Below are positions 8,070 through 16,320 of a DNA stretch of 54,564 bases, one piece after another (the stretch's first letter is position 1; the number at the start of each line of letters is the position of its first letter). Source of the stretch: Saprospiraceae bacterium (GTDB lineage Bacteria; Bacteroidota; Bacteroidia; Chitinophagales; Saprospiraceae). Location of the stretch: positions 1 to 54,564 of the forward strand of contig JAEUUP010000162.1 in NCBI GenBank assembly GCA_016787525.1, read 5' to 3'. The notes under the pieces are model-generated. The model ran no database searches. It worked only from the letters and a program-made list of their open reading frames with translations, and was not told the DNA's origin. A program made the position numbers and the translations under genes.

Positions 8070-11000
8070 ATGACAAAACTCAATTGTAAAACCATTTCCA
8101 TCCTTATTTCCCTTTTCTTTTCATTGTGCGCTCATGGACAAACAGCGCAAGATTCTATCAAAGGAATTATAAATCACTATGCTAAAGTATCGGCACTTGA
8201 TTTGTGCGATGCAAAATTAACTGTTTCCGATACCACAGGGTTTCGAAAAGGAACACGTATTATTATGTGTCAAATGAACGGTGCAGCTATAAAATCTTCT
8301 AATAATAGTGATTTTGGCATCATTGAAGATTTACGAAATACGGGCAAATACGAGGTTAATTTCATAGATAGTGTCGCAGCCAATACTGTTTATTTGAAAC
8401 TGTATCCTAAAAACGAATACGATGCTGGCTCTGCTATTCAAATCGTCACCTATCCCTATTATCCAAAAGCAGTTGTCAAAGATACACTTCGAGCAAAGGC
8501 TTGGGATGGACAATCGGGTGGTTTTTTAGCCTTCGAAGCAGATATTTTGACCTTGAATGCACCGATTTTAGCAACAGCGACGGGTTTTAGAGGTGGTGCA
8601 GTCAAAGCCTACACGTTTTGCGATGCACTCGAGTTTTACAATAACTATTTTTATGATTTAAATACAACCTCCAAACAAAACGGCGCGCCCAAAGGAGAAG
8701 GTGTTGCCAGTATCATTGCAGGCAAAGAATGTGGTCGTGGCGCACAATCGAATGGCGGCGGTGGTGGCAACAACCACAAAGCTGGTGGTGGCGGTGGTGC
8801 TCATTTTACTGAGGGGGGTATCGGTGGCAAACAAAATCACGTCAATCTCATTCGGAATTGCATTGGTGATTGGCCAGGATTGGGCGGTTTGCCCATTTCA
8901 GCTACAGGCAACGACCGTATTTTCTTCGGTGGTGGTGGTGGCGCAGGGCATAATCGTGAAAACAGCGACAATCACGGCGGCAGTGGCGGTGGTATAGTCA
9001 TAGTAAAAGCCAATATTTTGACTGGAAATGGCAAAACAATCGCTTCCAATGGTGAAGATGGACCAAGTAATACCTCAGATGGTGGTCCTGGTGGTGGCGC
9101 AGGTGGGACAGTCATATTATTGGCAACCCAAGTGGTTGGCACGGTCAATGTGGAAGCCAAAGGAGGTGCAGGTGGCAATACTATCAGTATTCAGGAATAT
9201 GATTTTGGTCCTGGTGGCGGTGGTGCAGGTGGGCGTAGCATTTTATCCAACTCAACAGGTATCACAACAATCATAACAGGTGGCATACCTGGAAAAAACG
9301 CCATAAGCCGTCAAAATCAAGGTGCTGCAAAGGGGAATGATGGCTTGGCACAAACTTTTTCTAACTTCAAACTACCTTCGTCTGTAGATACTGTGTTCCG
9401 TACACTTGAGATTGTACAGCAACCTGTTGCCATCCAGATTTGTGAATACCAAACAACTACTTTTTCGATAAAAGCACACGGTACAAACCTACGTTATGAA
9501 TGGCAAATCAACAAAGGAAATGGTTTTGTGCCATTAGCTTCCGACACAACTTTTATCGGCGTTGGCACAGCAACTCTGATTGTCAACAGACCCCGTACAA
9601 CGTTGAATCCTTTTTTATTCCGTTGTGTTGTTATTAGCGGTTGCCAACAAAGTAATTCTATCAATTCGCAGGCAGTTGGTGTCAATATTTTGCCTGCGCC
9701 TATCTCACTGTTCACACCCATCATCAGTTATAATACTGTTCAGTTCAATAACACCTCGTCTAACGGTACTTCATTTCATTGGACGTTTGGCGATGGGCGC
9801 ACAAGTACGAGCCGGGATACAACTATTACTTATGCCATACAAGGTGAATACGATGTGACATTACGCACTATCAACAACTGTGATACAGCTATTTATACAG
9901 TGCGCATTAAACTAAATAGTGCGCCTAAAGCATCATTCGAATCTACATCGACAAGCTATTGTTCGCCTGCAACTGTGGAGTTTAAAAACACCTCGTCCAA
10001 CAATTCGGTAAGTTATCGCTGGTCATTTCCAGGAGGAAGTCCTATCACTTCTACGGATATAAACCCCTCAGTATTGTACACCACTGCTGGCACTTATGAT
10101 GTGACACTCATTGTCATCAATGGCAATGGGCGCGACACAATCACTAAAGTAGGATATATTAAAGTCAATACTGTACCTTCTGCCAACTTCCGAAAACTTC
10201 AAAATGGCAACAATCCTGTGGTTAGTTTTGAAAACTTAACCATTGGAGCAACAAGTTATGTATGGGATTTTGGCGATGGAACTACCTCAACTGAAGCCAG
10301 CCCACAACACACTTATACTAGTGGCACTTTTGTTGTAACTCTCAGAGCCACAAATGCCTGTGGTACAAGTATCAAAAAAGACAGTGTTATTCTACTCAGC
10401 CTACCATCAGCTATTATTTCTGCTAATCAATTGCAGGGTTGTACACCGTTTACAGTACAGTTTACAGGTCAAAATGCAAGCAACGTAGGTACTTGGGCAT
10501 GGAGTTTCCCAGGAGGTACACCATCAACCTCTACTTTACCCAATCCACGTGTGATATACAATACTGAGGGGGCTTACTCTGTATCTTTAAAAGTGTCGAA
10601 TGCTGCTGGTATTTACGAAACAACACGCCCCGATTACATCAAAGTAAGACTTGCGCCTAAAGCAGATTTTGATTTTATTATTACAGATACAATGGTCAAA
10701 TTCACCAATAAATCCACTAATGCCAATTCATTTATTTGGGACTTCGGTGACTTTACGTTTTCAAGTTTACAGACTCCCGCCAATAAAATCTATGCCCGAA
10801 ATGGTAATTATAACGTGACACTGCAAGCTCTAAATGCCTTTTGTGGTGCAGCCATCACACGTCAAGTCACCATTTTTGTTGTAGATACTAAAGACTTAAG
10901 TGATACTGAAAAAGGGATAACAACCTATCCAAATCCGACAGATGGGAAGCTTTATCTAAGTTTTAAAGAAAAATTAGACGCTGATTATCAATTAGTTGTA

Positions 11001-11150
11001 TTATCCTCTCAAGGGCAGGTCATTAAAAACGTTGCCCTTACACGCGACGCTTTACAAACCTTAGATTTGCAAAACTTAGTAACAGGTGTCTATATTTTGC
11101 AATTCTCAAACGATAAACAACGGTTTGTGAAACGTATCATAAAAATGTAG
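8070..11150 (+). CDS. Large secreted glycine-rich PKD-domain protein with T9SS sorting domain
   Basis: 1026 residues. Signal peptide about 1-24 (ending AHGQ). Residues about 180-420 are extremely glycine-rich (GGGGGNNHKAGGGGGAHF and similar), a composition seen in surface or matrix proteins. Then come an Ig-like segment and four to five PKD-type domains, recognisable by W(D/T)FGDG and WSFPGG motifs followed by Y...G.Y.VTL. The C-terminal about 80 residues (TYPNPTDGKLYLSF...GVYILQFSNDKQRFVKRIIKM) form a T9SS type A sorting domain, so the protein should be exported across the outer membrane. The role may be adhesion or matrix formation. Three motif copies lie inside the gene. A terminator follows. 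Confidence 0.88.
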   Translation: MTKLNCKTISILISLFFSLCAHGQTAQDSIKGIINHYAKVSALDLCDAKLTVSDTTGFRKGTRIIMCQMNGAAIKSSNNSDFGIIEDLRNTGKYEVNFIDSVAANTVYLKLYPKNEYDAGSAIQIVTYPYYPKAVVKDTLRAKAWDGQSGGFLAFEADILTLNAPILATATGFRGGAVKAYTFCDALEFYNNYFYDLNTTSKQNGAPKGEGVASIIAGKECGRGAQSNGGGGGNNHKAGGGGGAHFTEGGIGGKQNHVNLIRNCIGDWPGLGGLPISATGNDRIFFGGGGGAGHNRENSDNHGGSGGGIVIVKANILTGNGKTIASNGEDGPSNTSDGGPGGGAGGTVILLATQVVGTVNVEAKGGAGGNTISIQEYDFGPGGGGAGGRSILSNSTGITTIITGGIPGKNAISRQNQGAAKGNDGLAQTFSNFKLPSSVDTVFRTLEIVQQPVAIQICEYQTTTFSIKAHGTNLRYEWQINKGNGFVPLASDTTFIGVGTATLIVNRPRTTLNPFLFRCVVISGCQQSNSINSQAVGVNILPAPISLFTPIISYNTVQFNNTSSNGTSFHWTFGDGRTSTSRDTTITYAIQGEYDVTLRTINNCDTAIYTVRIKLNSAPKASFESTSTSYCSPATVEFKNTSSNNSVSYRWSFPGGSPITSTDINPSVLYTTAGTYDVTLIVINGNGRDTITKVGYIKVNTVPSANFRKLQNGNNPVVSFENLTIGATSYVWDFGDGTTSTEASPQHTYTSGTFVVTLRATNACGTSIKKDSVILLSLPSAIISANQLQGCTPFTVQFTGQNASNVGTWAWSFPGGTPSTSTLPNPRVIYNTEGAYSVSLKVSNAAGIYETTRPDYIKVRLAPKADFDFIITDTMVKFTNKSTNANSFIWDFGDFTFSSLQTPANKIYARNGNYNVTLQALNAFCGAAITRQVTIFVVDTKDLSDTEKGITTYPNPTDGKLYLSFKEKLDADYQLVVLSSQGQVIKNVALTRDALQTLDLQNLVTGVYILQFSNDKQRFVKRIIKM

Positions 11151-11170
11151 ATAAATCAATAATTTCAACA

Positions 11171-11217
11171 AAAACAAGAATTGCCTGCTTCGGAAATAAT
11201 TAGGCAATTCTTGTTTT
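11171..11217 (+). terminator. Intrinsic terminator after the PKD protein
   Basis: 16-bp perfect inverted repeat, arms 11171-11186 and 11202-11217 (core CAAGAATTGCCT), ending in TTTT, 20 bp after the stop codon. Confidence 0.85.
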
Positions 11218-11382
11218 ACTAATATTTTCGAAGCTTAATTTATTATTTTTTTAGATTTTTAAAAATAAAATGTTTTTATTTCTTGAAATATCTTTCATTT
11301 TGTTGATAAAACTATTAATTTCAGCCTTACATTAACCCCTCAGTATAAACCATAAATCTAAGTACCAAATACAAACAAAACG

Positions 11383-11898
11383 ATGAGAAACACTTTTTTT
11401 AAACTTTGGGTGCATAGTATTTTGATGACTGAGCCAGAGTGCGTACCTATTTATCCTGAATTAGCTCCTCTTCTTTACCTCGAAATTGAAAAAAGGCTTA
11501 TCGAGCAAGGGTGTGAATGTGTCACTATTGGAGGCTGTGCTGATCATATTCATTTTCTGTTTGCACAAAATCCTCTGCTATCTCTACACGAAACAATTCG
11601 ATTTGTGCAAGGTATCTCGGAGCGTTGGTATCAATTGCATGATTTCAAGTCTGGTTATGCTAAATTCAAATGGGCGAATGGCTATTGCGCCTATTCTGTG
11701 AGCGAATCAGTTGCACCTAAAGTAGCTGAATTTATTGATAATCAATTACAAATACATCAAAGAATGTATTTAAAAGATGAAATTCATTATCTCAACCAAC
11801 TACACAATGTTGATTTACGAGATGAAGAGTTAGAAGTGGAAATCCAAAATTGGGGCTCAAAATATTCTTTCAAACATATTGGAAAAGAATGGCTTTGA
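11383..11898 (+). CDS. IS200/REP-associated-type transposase with Phe at the expected catalytic Tyr
   Basis: 171 residues of the Y1 transposase (HUH single-strand transposase, PF01797) fold. The HUH metal site is intact: GGCADHIHFLF with H55 and H57. In IS200/RAYT relatives the nucleophilic tyrosine sits in the segment x-Tyr-Ile-x-x-Gln-x-x-His after GYGAFSVS. Here the equivalent segments are GYCAYSVS and AEFIDNQLQIHQ, so the position is Phe117. If the alignment is right, the enzyme cannot form the usual phosphotyrosine intermediate. No flanking IS ends, target duplications or palindromes were seen. It may be a domesticated, DNA-binding or dead copy. An iterated-motif copy lies 38 bp upstream of the start. 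Confidence 0.8.
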   Translation: MRNTFFKLWVHSILMTEPECVPIYPELAPLLYLEIEKRLIEQGCECVTIGGCADHIHFLFAQNPLLSLHETIRFVQGISERWYQLHDFKSGYAKFKWANGYCAYSVSESVAPKVAEFIDNQLQIHQRMYLKDEIHYLNQLHNVDLRDEELEVEIQNWGSKYSFKHIGKEWL

Positions 11899-11906
11899 AG
11901 CCAACT

Positions 11907-12392
11907 TCAAAAGGGTCGTGTGGCTTTAACAAAAGTATTTTGATAGTATTTTGAATACAGATTATCTTCTTTTACACCTGAACTGGCGGCATGAATAAAC
12001 TGTACGTTTTCAGCACTTTTGCGTTCGGTTACAATACCTACATGATTGATGCGTGTACCATTATTGGTAATGAAAAAAACGAGGTCGCCAACCCGAACTT
12101 CTCTCATTTTAACTTCACGACCGACTTCCGCCATATCTGCAGATACGCGTGGAAGCACCAAACGTGCCGATTGAAAGGCTAAATTGACAAGCCCAGAACA
12201 ATCCAAGCCATCTTCGTCCATACCACCAAATTTATAGGGTGTTCCAACATAGGAACGAGCTGTCTTGACCACTGTGTTGATGGCTTTGGTGTTATACTTT
12301 CCACTTTCTGAAACTTTATTTTTATTGAAAAGACCACAACTTGTAGCACTAAATAGCAGGAGGAAAAGGGTAAAATAATTGAATTTTTGCAT
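11907..12392 (-). CDS. NlpC/P60 (C40) cell-wall peptidase lipoprotein
   Basis: 161 residues. The lipobox FSATSC puts the lipid anchor on C19. The NlpC/P60 domain runs from about 40 to the end: Y-VGTPYKFGG, catalytic C65 in DGLDCSGL, catalytic His in RINHVGIV (about 118) and the third polar residue His in FIHAASSG (about 133). Members cleave gamma-D-glutamyl-diaminopimelate bonds in peptidoglycan stems. It probably acts at the outer-membrane or periplasmic face during growth or remodelling. The coding end converges with the transposase gene (8-bp gap). Confidence 0.93.
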   Translation of the reverse strand: MQKFNYFTLFLLLFSATSCGLFNKNKVSESGKYNTKAINTVVKTARSYVGTPYKFGGMDEDGLDCSGLVNLAFQSARLVLPRVSADMAEVGREVKMREVRVGDLVFFITNNGTRINHVGIVTERKSAENVQFIHAASSGVKEDNLYSKYYQNTFVKATRPF

Positions 12393-12455
12393 CGGTTCTA
12401 ATGTAAATTTTGTAATATACTGAGGGGGGTGAAATGAAACGAAGAATGAATAAAC

Positions 12456-12504
12456 ACGAGCAGTTTTTAATGTTTTGTCTGAAAAACAGCCAAAAACTGC
12501 TCGT
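12456..12504 (-). terminator. Hairpin downstream of prfB
   Basis: 13-bp perfect arms ACGAGCAGTTTTT (12456-12468) and its complement (12492-12504), starting 8 bp after the prfB stop on the minus strand. The U-tract is weak, so termination is likely but not certain. Confidence 0.6.
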
Positions 12505-12511
12505 TCTTTTA

Positions 12512-13619
12512 TCAGTTATCTTCTTCCATCGCCATCAGAGTTGCCGATTTATTCATCAAATAGGCTTTCAAAAAACCTGTGATATCTCCGTCCATAACTG
12601 CATCCGTTTGATTGGTTTGGTGACCCGTTCGGTGGTCTTTGACACGACGGTCATCCATCACATAACTTCGGATTTGGCTGCCCCATTCGTTTTTCATTTT
12701 TTGAGCTTCCACTTTGTCGCGCTCTTCGAGCTGTCTTTGCAATTCAAGTTCATAGAGTCTCGATTTCAACATTTTCAAAGCCGTCTCTCTGTTCTGAATC
12801 TGCGAACGCTCCTGTTGACATTCGACTACTATACCTGATGGAATATGGCGCACCCGTACAGCCGAATCTGTCGTATTGACGTGCTGTCCACCTGCACCAC
12901 TTGAACGGAACACATCCCAGCTCAAATCCGCTGGATTAACCGTAATTTCGATAGAATCGTCCACAACTGGATGCACAAAAACAGATGCAAATGAAGTCAT
13001 GCGTTTTCCTTGGGCGTTGAACGGACTGACACGCACCAAACGATGCACACCATTCTCTCCTTTCAAAAGCCCATAAGCATTGTCGCCCGAAATTTCCATT
13101 TCAACTGATTTTATGCCTGCTGCATCACCATCAACACTGTTGAGTAGCGACCATTTGTAGCCATTGCGGTCTGCCCACATTTTGTACATTCGGAACAACA
13201 TGGAAGCCCAATCGCACGCCTCAGTACCACCTGCACCCGCATTGATTTCCAAAATACAGTCCAAAGCGTCTTCGGGTTTGTCGAGTGTGCGTTTAAACTC
13301 TATGTTTTCAATAGCTTGGACTGCAATATTGTGTGCCTCGTCGGACTCCTCTTCTGTAGCATCACCCTCTTTGTAAAGTTCGAGCATCAACTCAGCTTCG
13401 TCAACTTTTACTTGCAAGTCGTTGAAATCAGCAACTTGTTTTTCTAATTTTCGCAGGGTTTTCATGGTACTTTCGGCTTTTGCCGCATCGCTCCAAAAAT
13501 CGGGATTACCTGCTTTGATTCTCAAATCTTCGATTTCTCTTTCTGCATTAGCGACGTCAAAGATACCTCCTCATCACATCGAGTCGCTCACGCAGAACGC
13601 CTAACTGTTCAACTGTCAT
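12512..13619 (-). CDS. prfB: Peptide chain release factor 2, expressed by programmed +1 frameshift
   Basis: RF2 releases peptides at UGA and UAA. The gene is split: 20 codons from ATG at 13619 (MTVEQLGVLRERLDV...) to an in-frame TGA at 13559-13557, then a +1 shift into the long frame from 13558 to 12512, giving about 368 residues, the normal RF2 length. The shift resumes with DVANAEREIEDL. Conserved RF2 landmarks in the main frame are GGTEACDWASM, the stop-recognition SPF in RVSPFNAQGKR and the catalytic GGQ in GAGGQHVN. A conventional ORF call would miss the first 31 codons. The gene has its own TAATTTTG promoter element. Confidence 0.97.
13557..13571 (-). promoter_or_regulatory. prfB programmed +1 frameshift site
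   Basis: Read on the minus strand: AGG AGG TAT CTT TGA C. The Shine-Dalgarno-like AGGAGG lies three bases before the slippery CTT-TGA, the arrangement known for autoregulated RF2 synthesis. Low RF2 slows UGA termination and raises frameshifting. Confidence 0.95.
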
Positions 13620-13663
13620 TTTGTAGTTGTTTAAAATGTTAAAAAATAAATGAAAATAGTGGG

Positions 13664-13671
13664 CAAAATTA
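13664..13671 (-). promoter_or_regulatory. Probable -7 element TAATTTTG of prfB
   Basis: A perfect TAnnTTTG match on the minus strand, about 45 bp before the true prfB start at 13619. No clear TTG box at -33. Confidence 0.5.
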
Positions 13672-13683
13672 GATTTAAAAAGG

Positions 13684-13721
13684 AAAACAGCCAAACATTT
13701 ATGATTCTGTTTGGCTGTTTT
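13684..13721 (-). terminator. Intrinsic terminator of the M48 protease gene
   Basis: 14-bp perfect arms AAAACAGCCAAACA (13684-13697) and complement (13708-13721), T-rich on the minus strand. The last base of the right arm is the first base of an iterated-motif copy (13721-13730). Confidence 0.75.
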
Positions 13722-13735
13722 ACTGAGGGGTCATT

Positions 13736-14521
13736 TTACTGCCCCTTAATCTTCGCAATTTCTTCTTTGATTTTGATGATGCGATTCTCTGGACTTGGGT
13801 GCGAACTGGCAAACTCACTTTGGCGTTGCCCACCAGAGGCTTCATCAAGAATTTGCATGACGCGAATCATTTGTTCTGGTTGATAACCAGATTCGTACAT
13901 ATAATGCAAACCGTATTTATCACTTTCCAATTCGTCATCGCGTCCAAATTTCATATTAATCATAGAGCCAACATATTGAGCAATTTGAGCTGTTCCCATG
14001 CCGCTACCATCGCTTGCTCCAACTACAACACCTTGAACGATGCCTTGCAACAATCCCTGTTTTGCCATGTGTTCGGCTGAGTGACGATTGACCACATGCC
14101 CTATTTCGTGTCCCAAAACGCCTGCAATTTGATGCTCATTTTCCAAACGTTTGAGCAATCCAACCGTGATAAAAATCTGTCCGCCGGGCAAAGCAAAAGC
14201 ATTCACTGTTTCGGGGTCAGCCAAGACATGAAAATCGAATTGATAGGGCGACTTAGCTGCTTCGGTCGAGCGAACCAATTTATTTCCTATCGTTTTGATA
14301 GCATTTTGAACTTTTGGGTCATTATAAAGACCACCAAACTCAGCTGCCATCTGAGGTGCAGACTGTAAACCCATCGCTACTTCCTGCTCTGGGGTCAGCG
14401 AAACACGTTGTTTTTCACCTGTAACTGGATTGATTGATGAACCCATATAGTATTTTATGACCGAAAAACCGATGATGCCGAGCATCAAAAGTAGGCGCAT
14501 ATTTATGCCTGAGCGTTCCAT
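13736..14521 (-). CDS. M48-family zinc metallopeptidase
   Basis: 261 residues. An N-terminal hydrophobic segment (about 9-25) is either a signal or an anchor, probably placing the enzyme in the periplasm. The zinc motif is HEIGH at residues 138-142 and the third ligand is in DDELESDKYG (about 198). The short form without TPR repeats resembles YcaL/LoiP-type envelope quality-control proteases. The sequence after the HEXXH has the usual NRHSAEHMAKQ stretch. Likely role: degradation of misfolded envelope proteins; the substrate is unknown. Met8 is an alternative start. Confidence 0.92.
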   Translation of the reverse strand: MERSGINMRLLLMLGIIGFSVIKYYMGSSINPVTGEKQRVSLTPEQEVAMGLQSAPQMAAEFGGLYNDPKVQNAIKTIGNKLVRSTEAAKSPYQFDFHVLADPETVNAFALPGGQIFITVGLLKRLENEHQIAGVLGHEIGHVVNRHSAEHMAKQGLLQGIVQGVVVGASDGSGMGTAQIAQYVGSMINMKFGRDDELESDKYGLHYMYESGYQPEQMIRVMQILDEASGGQRQSEFASSHPSPENRIIKIKEEIAKIKGQ

Positions 14522-14669
14522 TATTTTTTAGATTTAAATTTAAAAAAGTATTTATCGTTGTGAATCAATCTTTTATCATTTATTCATTGAGAGGTGAGCA
14601 TAACTAAAAACAGTATTAAACAGGCACAGACTGTTTTTCTTACGGAAAAAAGCGTGCATTGTCATTTTC

Positions 14670-14728
14670 TTTAGGAGCGAGCCTATATTTTTTTGGCGAG
14701 CCAAAAAAAATATAGGCTCGCTCCTAAA
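14670..14728. repeat. Long hairpin with GGAGCGAG ends (copy 1)
   Basis: Arms 14670-14697 and 14700-14728 form an almost perfect inverted repeat of about 28 bp with a single bulged A. The outer part is TTTAGGAGCGAGCC and the inner part TTTTTTTGGC. The outer GGAGCGAG and inner TTTTGGC/GCCAAAA are shared with the hairpin at 27828-27894, while the middle of the arm differs. It lies between the M48 and a membrane-protein gene and encodes no protein that I can see. Confidence 0.85.
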
Positions 14729-14736
14729 AAATTCTT

Positions 14737-14773
14737 TTTCGCACTGTTTCGCCTATGGCGAAACAGTGCGAAA
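14737..14773. repeat. Second perfect hairpin beside copy 1
   Basis: Perfect 17-bp arms TTTCGCACTGTTTCGCC (14737-14753) and complement (14757-14773) around a 3-nt TAT loop, 8 bp from the previous hairpin. This could be the terminator of the membrane-protein gene read on the minus strand, although the U-tract is poor. Confidence 0.8.
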
Positions 14774-14813
14774 CCTTTATATTTAGCAATATTTAGTTAT
14801 GCCCAATCCTCAT

Positions 14814-15332
14814 TTATTCATTCGGCTTAGGTGTAATAAACCGCATCCAACCCCAACGAATGACAAGAAAAAGACCTACAAATATCAAAACAACTTGCCA
14901 AAATGGTAGAGACGTAAAAACGTAAATATGGGTACGGTCTAAAAACCACATGAAAGCAAAAGTAGCCATTATCATCATCACTAAGCCCGACAGTTTTCCA
15001 AATCCGGGAATAGAGTCAAAAGAGACATTTTGCCGAATGATGAGCAGAGTGGCTACCATCGAAAATACAGGCAGTATTTGGCTCAAAACATCTGTTTCCA
15101 TAATGCTCCGACGGTCAAAAAGAAACTGATACACGCTCAATGTGAAAGCAAAAATGCCTGGAATGCACACTAAATAGATCAAAACTGAATACAAATACGT
15201 CCACGGCGGCATATTTCCTTCACCTTTACCCATAAAATTAGCAAGCAAAGCTGTTAACGGAATGATTGTAAAAAACAGTAAAATATACAGTGGATTGTCA
15301 CCCAGAAGTCTGAAAAATTCTTGTAATGTCAT
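14814..15332 (-). CDS. Four-helix membrane protein of unknown function
   Basis: 172 residues and strongly hydrophobic. Transmembrane segments lie near residues 14-32, 43-70, 84-100 plus 113-130, and 138-158. A hydrophilic loop (residues 72-82) and a charged C-terminus (RFITPKPNE) follow. No motif that I recognise. It is preceded by an intergenic motif copy (15369) and followed by two hairpins. It is not obviously co-transcribed with its neighbours. Confidence 0.75.
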   Translation of the reverse strand: MTLQEFFRLLGDNPLYILLFFTIIPLTALLANFMGKGEGNMPPWTYLYSVLIYLVCIPGIFAFTLSVYQFLFDRRSIMETDVLSQILPVFSMVATLLIIRQNVSFDSIPGFGKLSGLVMMIMATFAFMWFLDRTHIYVFTSLPFWQVVLIFVGLFLVIRWGWMRFITPKPNE

Positions 15333-15495
15333 GTTTCGTTTGTCAATTTGGTAATAAAAATAGTCACATACTGAGGGGGTGCATTGGGCTTTCCCTCCTC
15401 AATTTTTTTCAAAGTTAAAATGATATTGTGTTTTTTAAACTCTGGTAGGCAAATAATTTTAGCAAAAGATTGGATTTTACATCCGTTTGGGTAAG

Positions 15496-16128
15496 TCAAA
15501 TTGTGAAAATGACTTTATTGTAAATTTTTGACAAAGGAAAATTTGTTCCTAAAACACGGATTTTTTGAGTCAAATCGGTCAAATCTGCATTGAGCCACTC
15601 ATTCGGGCGTTTGGTACGGCTGTAAATCGAAATATGTGGTTTATCTTGTTCAATAAAAATAATATTTTGTAAAGTTGGAATCTGTTTATACGCATTTAGT
15701 TTAATCGTCAAATCAAACTCTTTTGTTGAGTTAGAATGCACTTCAACGACCACAACAGGATTAACAGTGGCTGTTTTTGATTTGCCATAGCGATGCACTT
15801 GCGTTTCGCCCATAACAACTTGTACATCAGGCTCAAAAATTTCATCTACTTCTTCGACATAAATCGGGCGATTGCTGCCCATAACTTTGCAATTTTCAAA
15901 GGCAAAATTGAATAGCGAAGCCATATTAATGACTATCAATTCATGATTTTCCGTGCAATAACTCATAGTACCCATTATTTGATTTTGAACATAGTGTAAA
16001 CTAAACTCTCTATTGTCAGAAAGTCTGTCATAATCCGCCAAAGTAGCTGGGAAGGCGATGAAATCTTCATTTTTCAAAGCATTTCGCAATATTTCGGCAG
16101 TCAAAGGTGCAATAGCTGTCTCAGTCAT
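15496..16128 (-). CDS. Uma2-family (DUF820) PD-(D/E)XK-fold protein
   Basis: 210 residues. The Uma2 signature is clear: a SLHYV/YCTENHELI N-terminal strand pattern, the acidic metal site in FEPDVQVVMGE and NPVVVVEVHSNSTKEFDLTIKLNAY, then NIIFIEQDKPHISIYSR. Members have a restriction-endonuclease-like fold and often occur in large families in cyanobacteria and Bacteroidota; their biological role is unsettled. The motif PD...EV...K is retained, so it may be catalytically competent. It stands alone and is divergent from der. Confidence 0.85.
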   Translation of the reverse strand: MTETAIAPLTAEILRNALKNEDFIAFPATLADYDRLSDNREFSLHYVQNQIMGTMSYCTENHELIVINMASLFNFAFENCKVMGSNRPIYVEEVDEIFEPDVQVVMGETQVHRYGKSKTATVNPVVVVEVHSNSTKEFDLTIKLNAYKQIPTLQNIIFIEQDKPHISIYSRTKRPNEWLNADLTDLTQKIRVLGTNFPLSKIYNKVIFTI

Positions 16129-16252
16129 GCTGTATTGTTTTGTGCAAATTTAATGGTTTTTGTTTATTTTCAAAATTTAATCATAAAACCATTCCCTTCT
16201 CCAAAAGAGTCCTTCGGGCCGTATTTTTCCTCATAAATACCAATTTTTTTTG

Positions 16253-16260
16253 TAAATTTG
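16253..16260 (+). promoter_or_regulatory. Probable -7 element TAAATTTG of der
   Basis: Perfect TAnnTTTG match 61 bp upstream of the conserved der start at 16321. It overlaps the longer, unlikely start at 16258 and thus supports the internal start. Confidence 0.55.
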
Positions 16261-16320
16261 CGCCGCTTTTTGAAAATGATTTTCAAAATCATCAAAATCG
16301 GAAAGTCTAAAATTAACAAA

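Noticed and set aside
8658-9276. Gly/Pro/Val-rich frames on both strands inside the PKD protein
   Set aside because: Artefacts of the GGTGGT-rich codons of the glycine-rich domain.
12434-12838. 134-codon plus-strand frame over the prfB 3' end
   Set aside because: Phe/His-rich shadow of prfB; its start lies in the prfB terminator region.
15496-16128. Restriction-modification or defence system from the Uma2 protein
   Set aside because: It stands alone; no methyltransferase, helicase or other defence gene is near, and Uma2 proteins have no established defence role.
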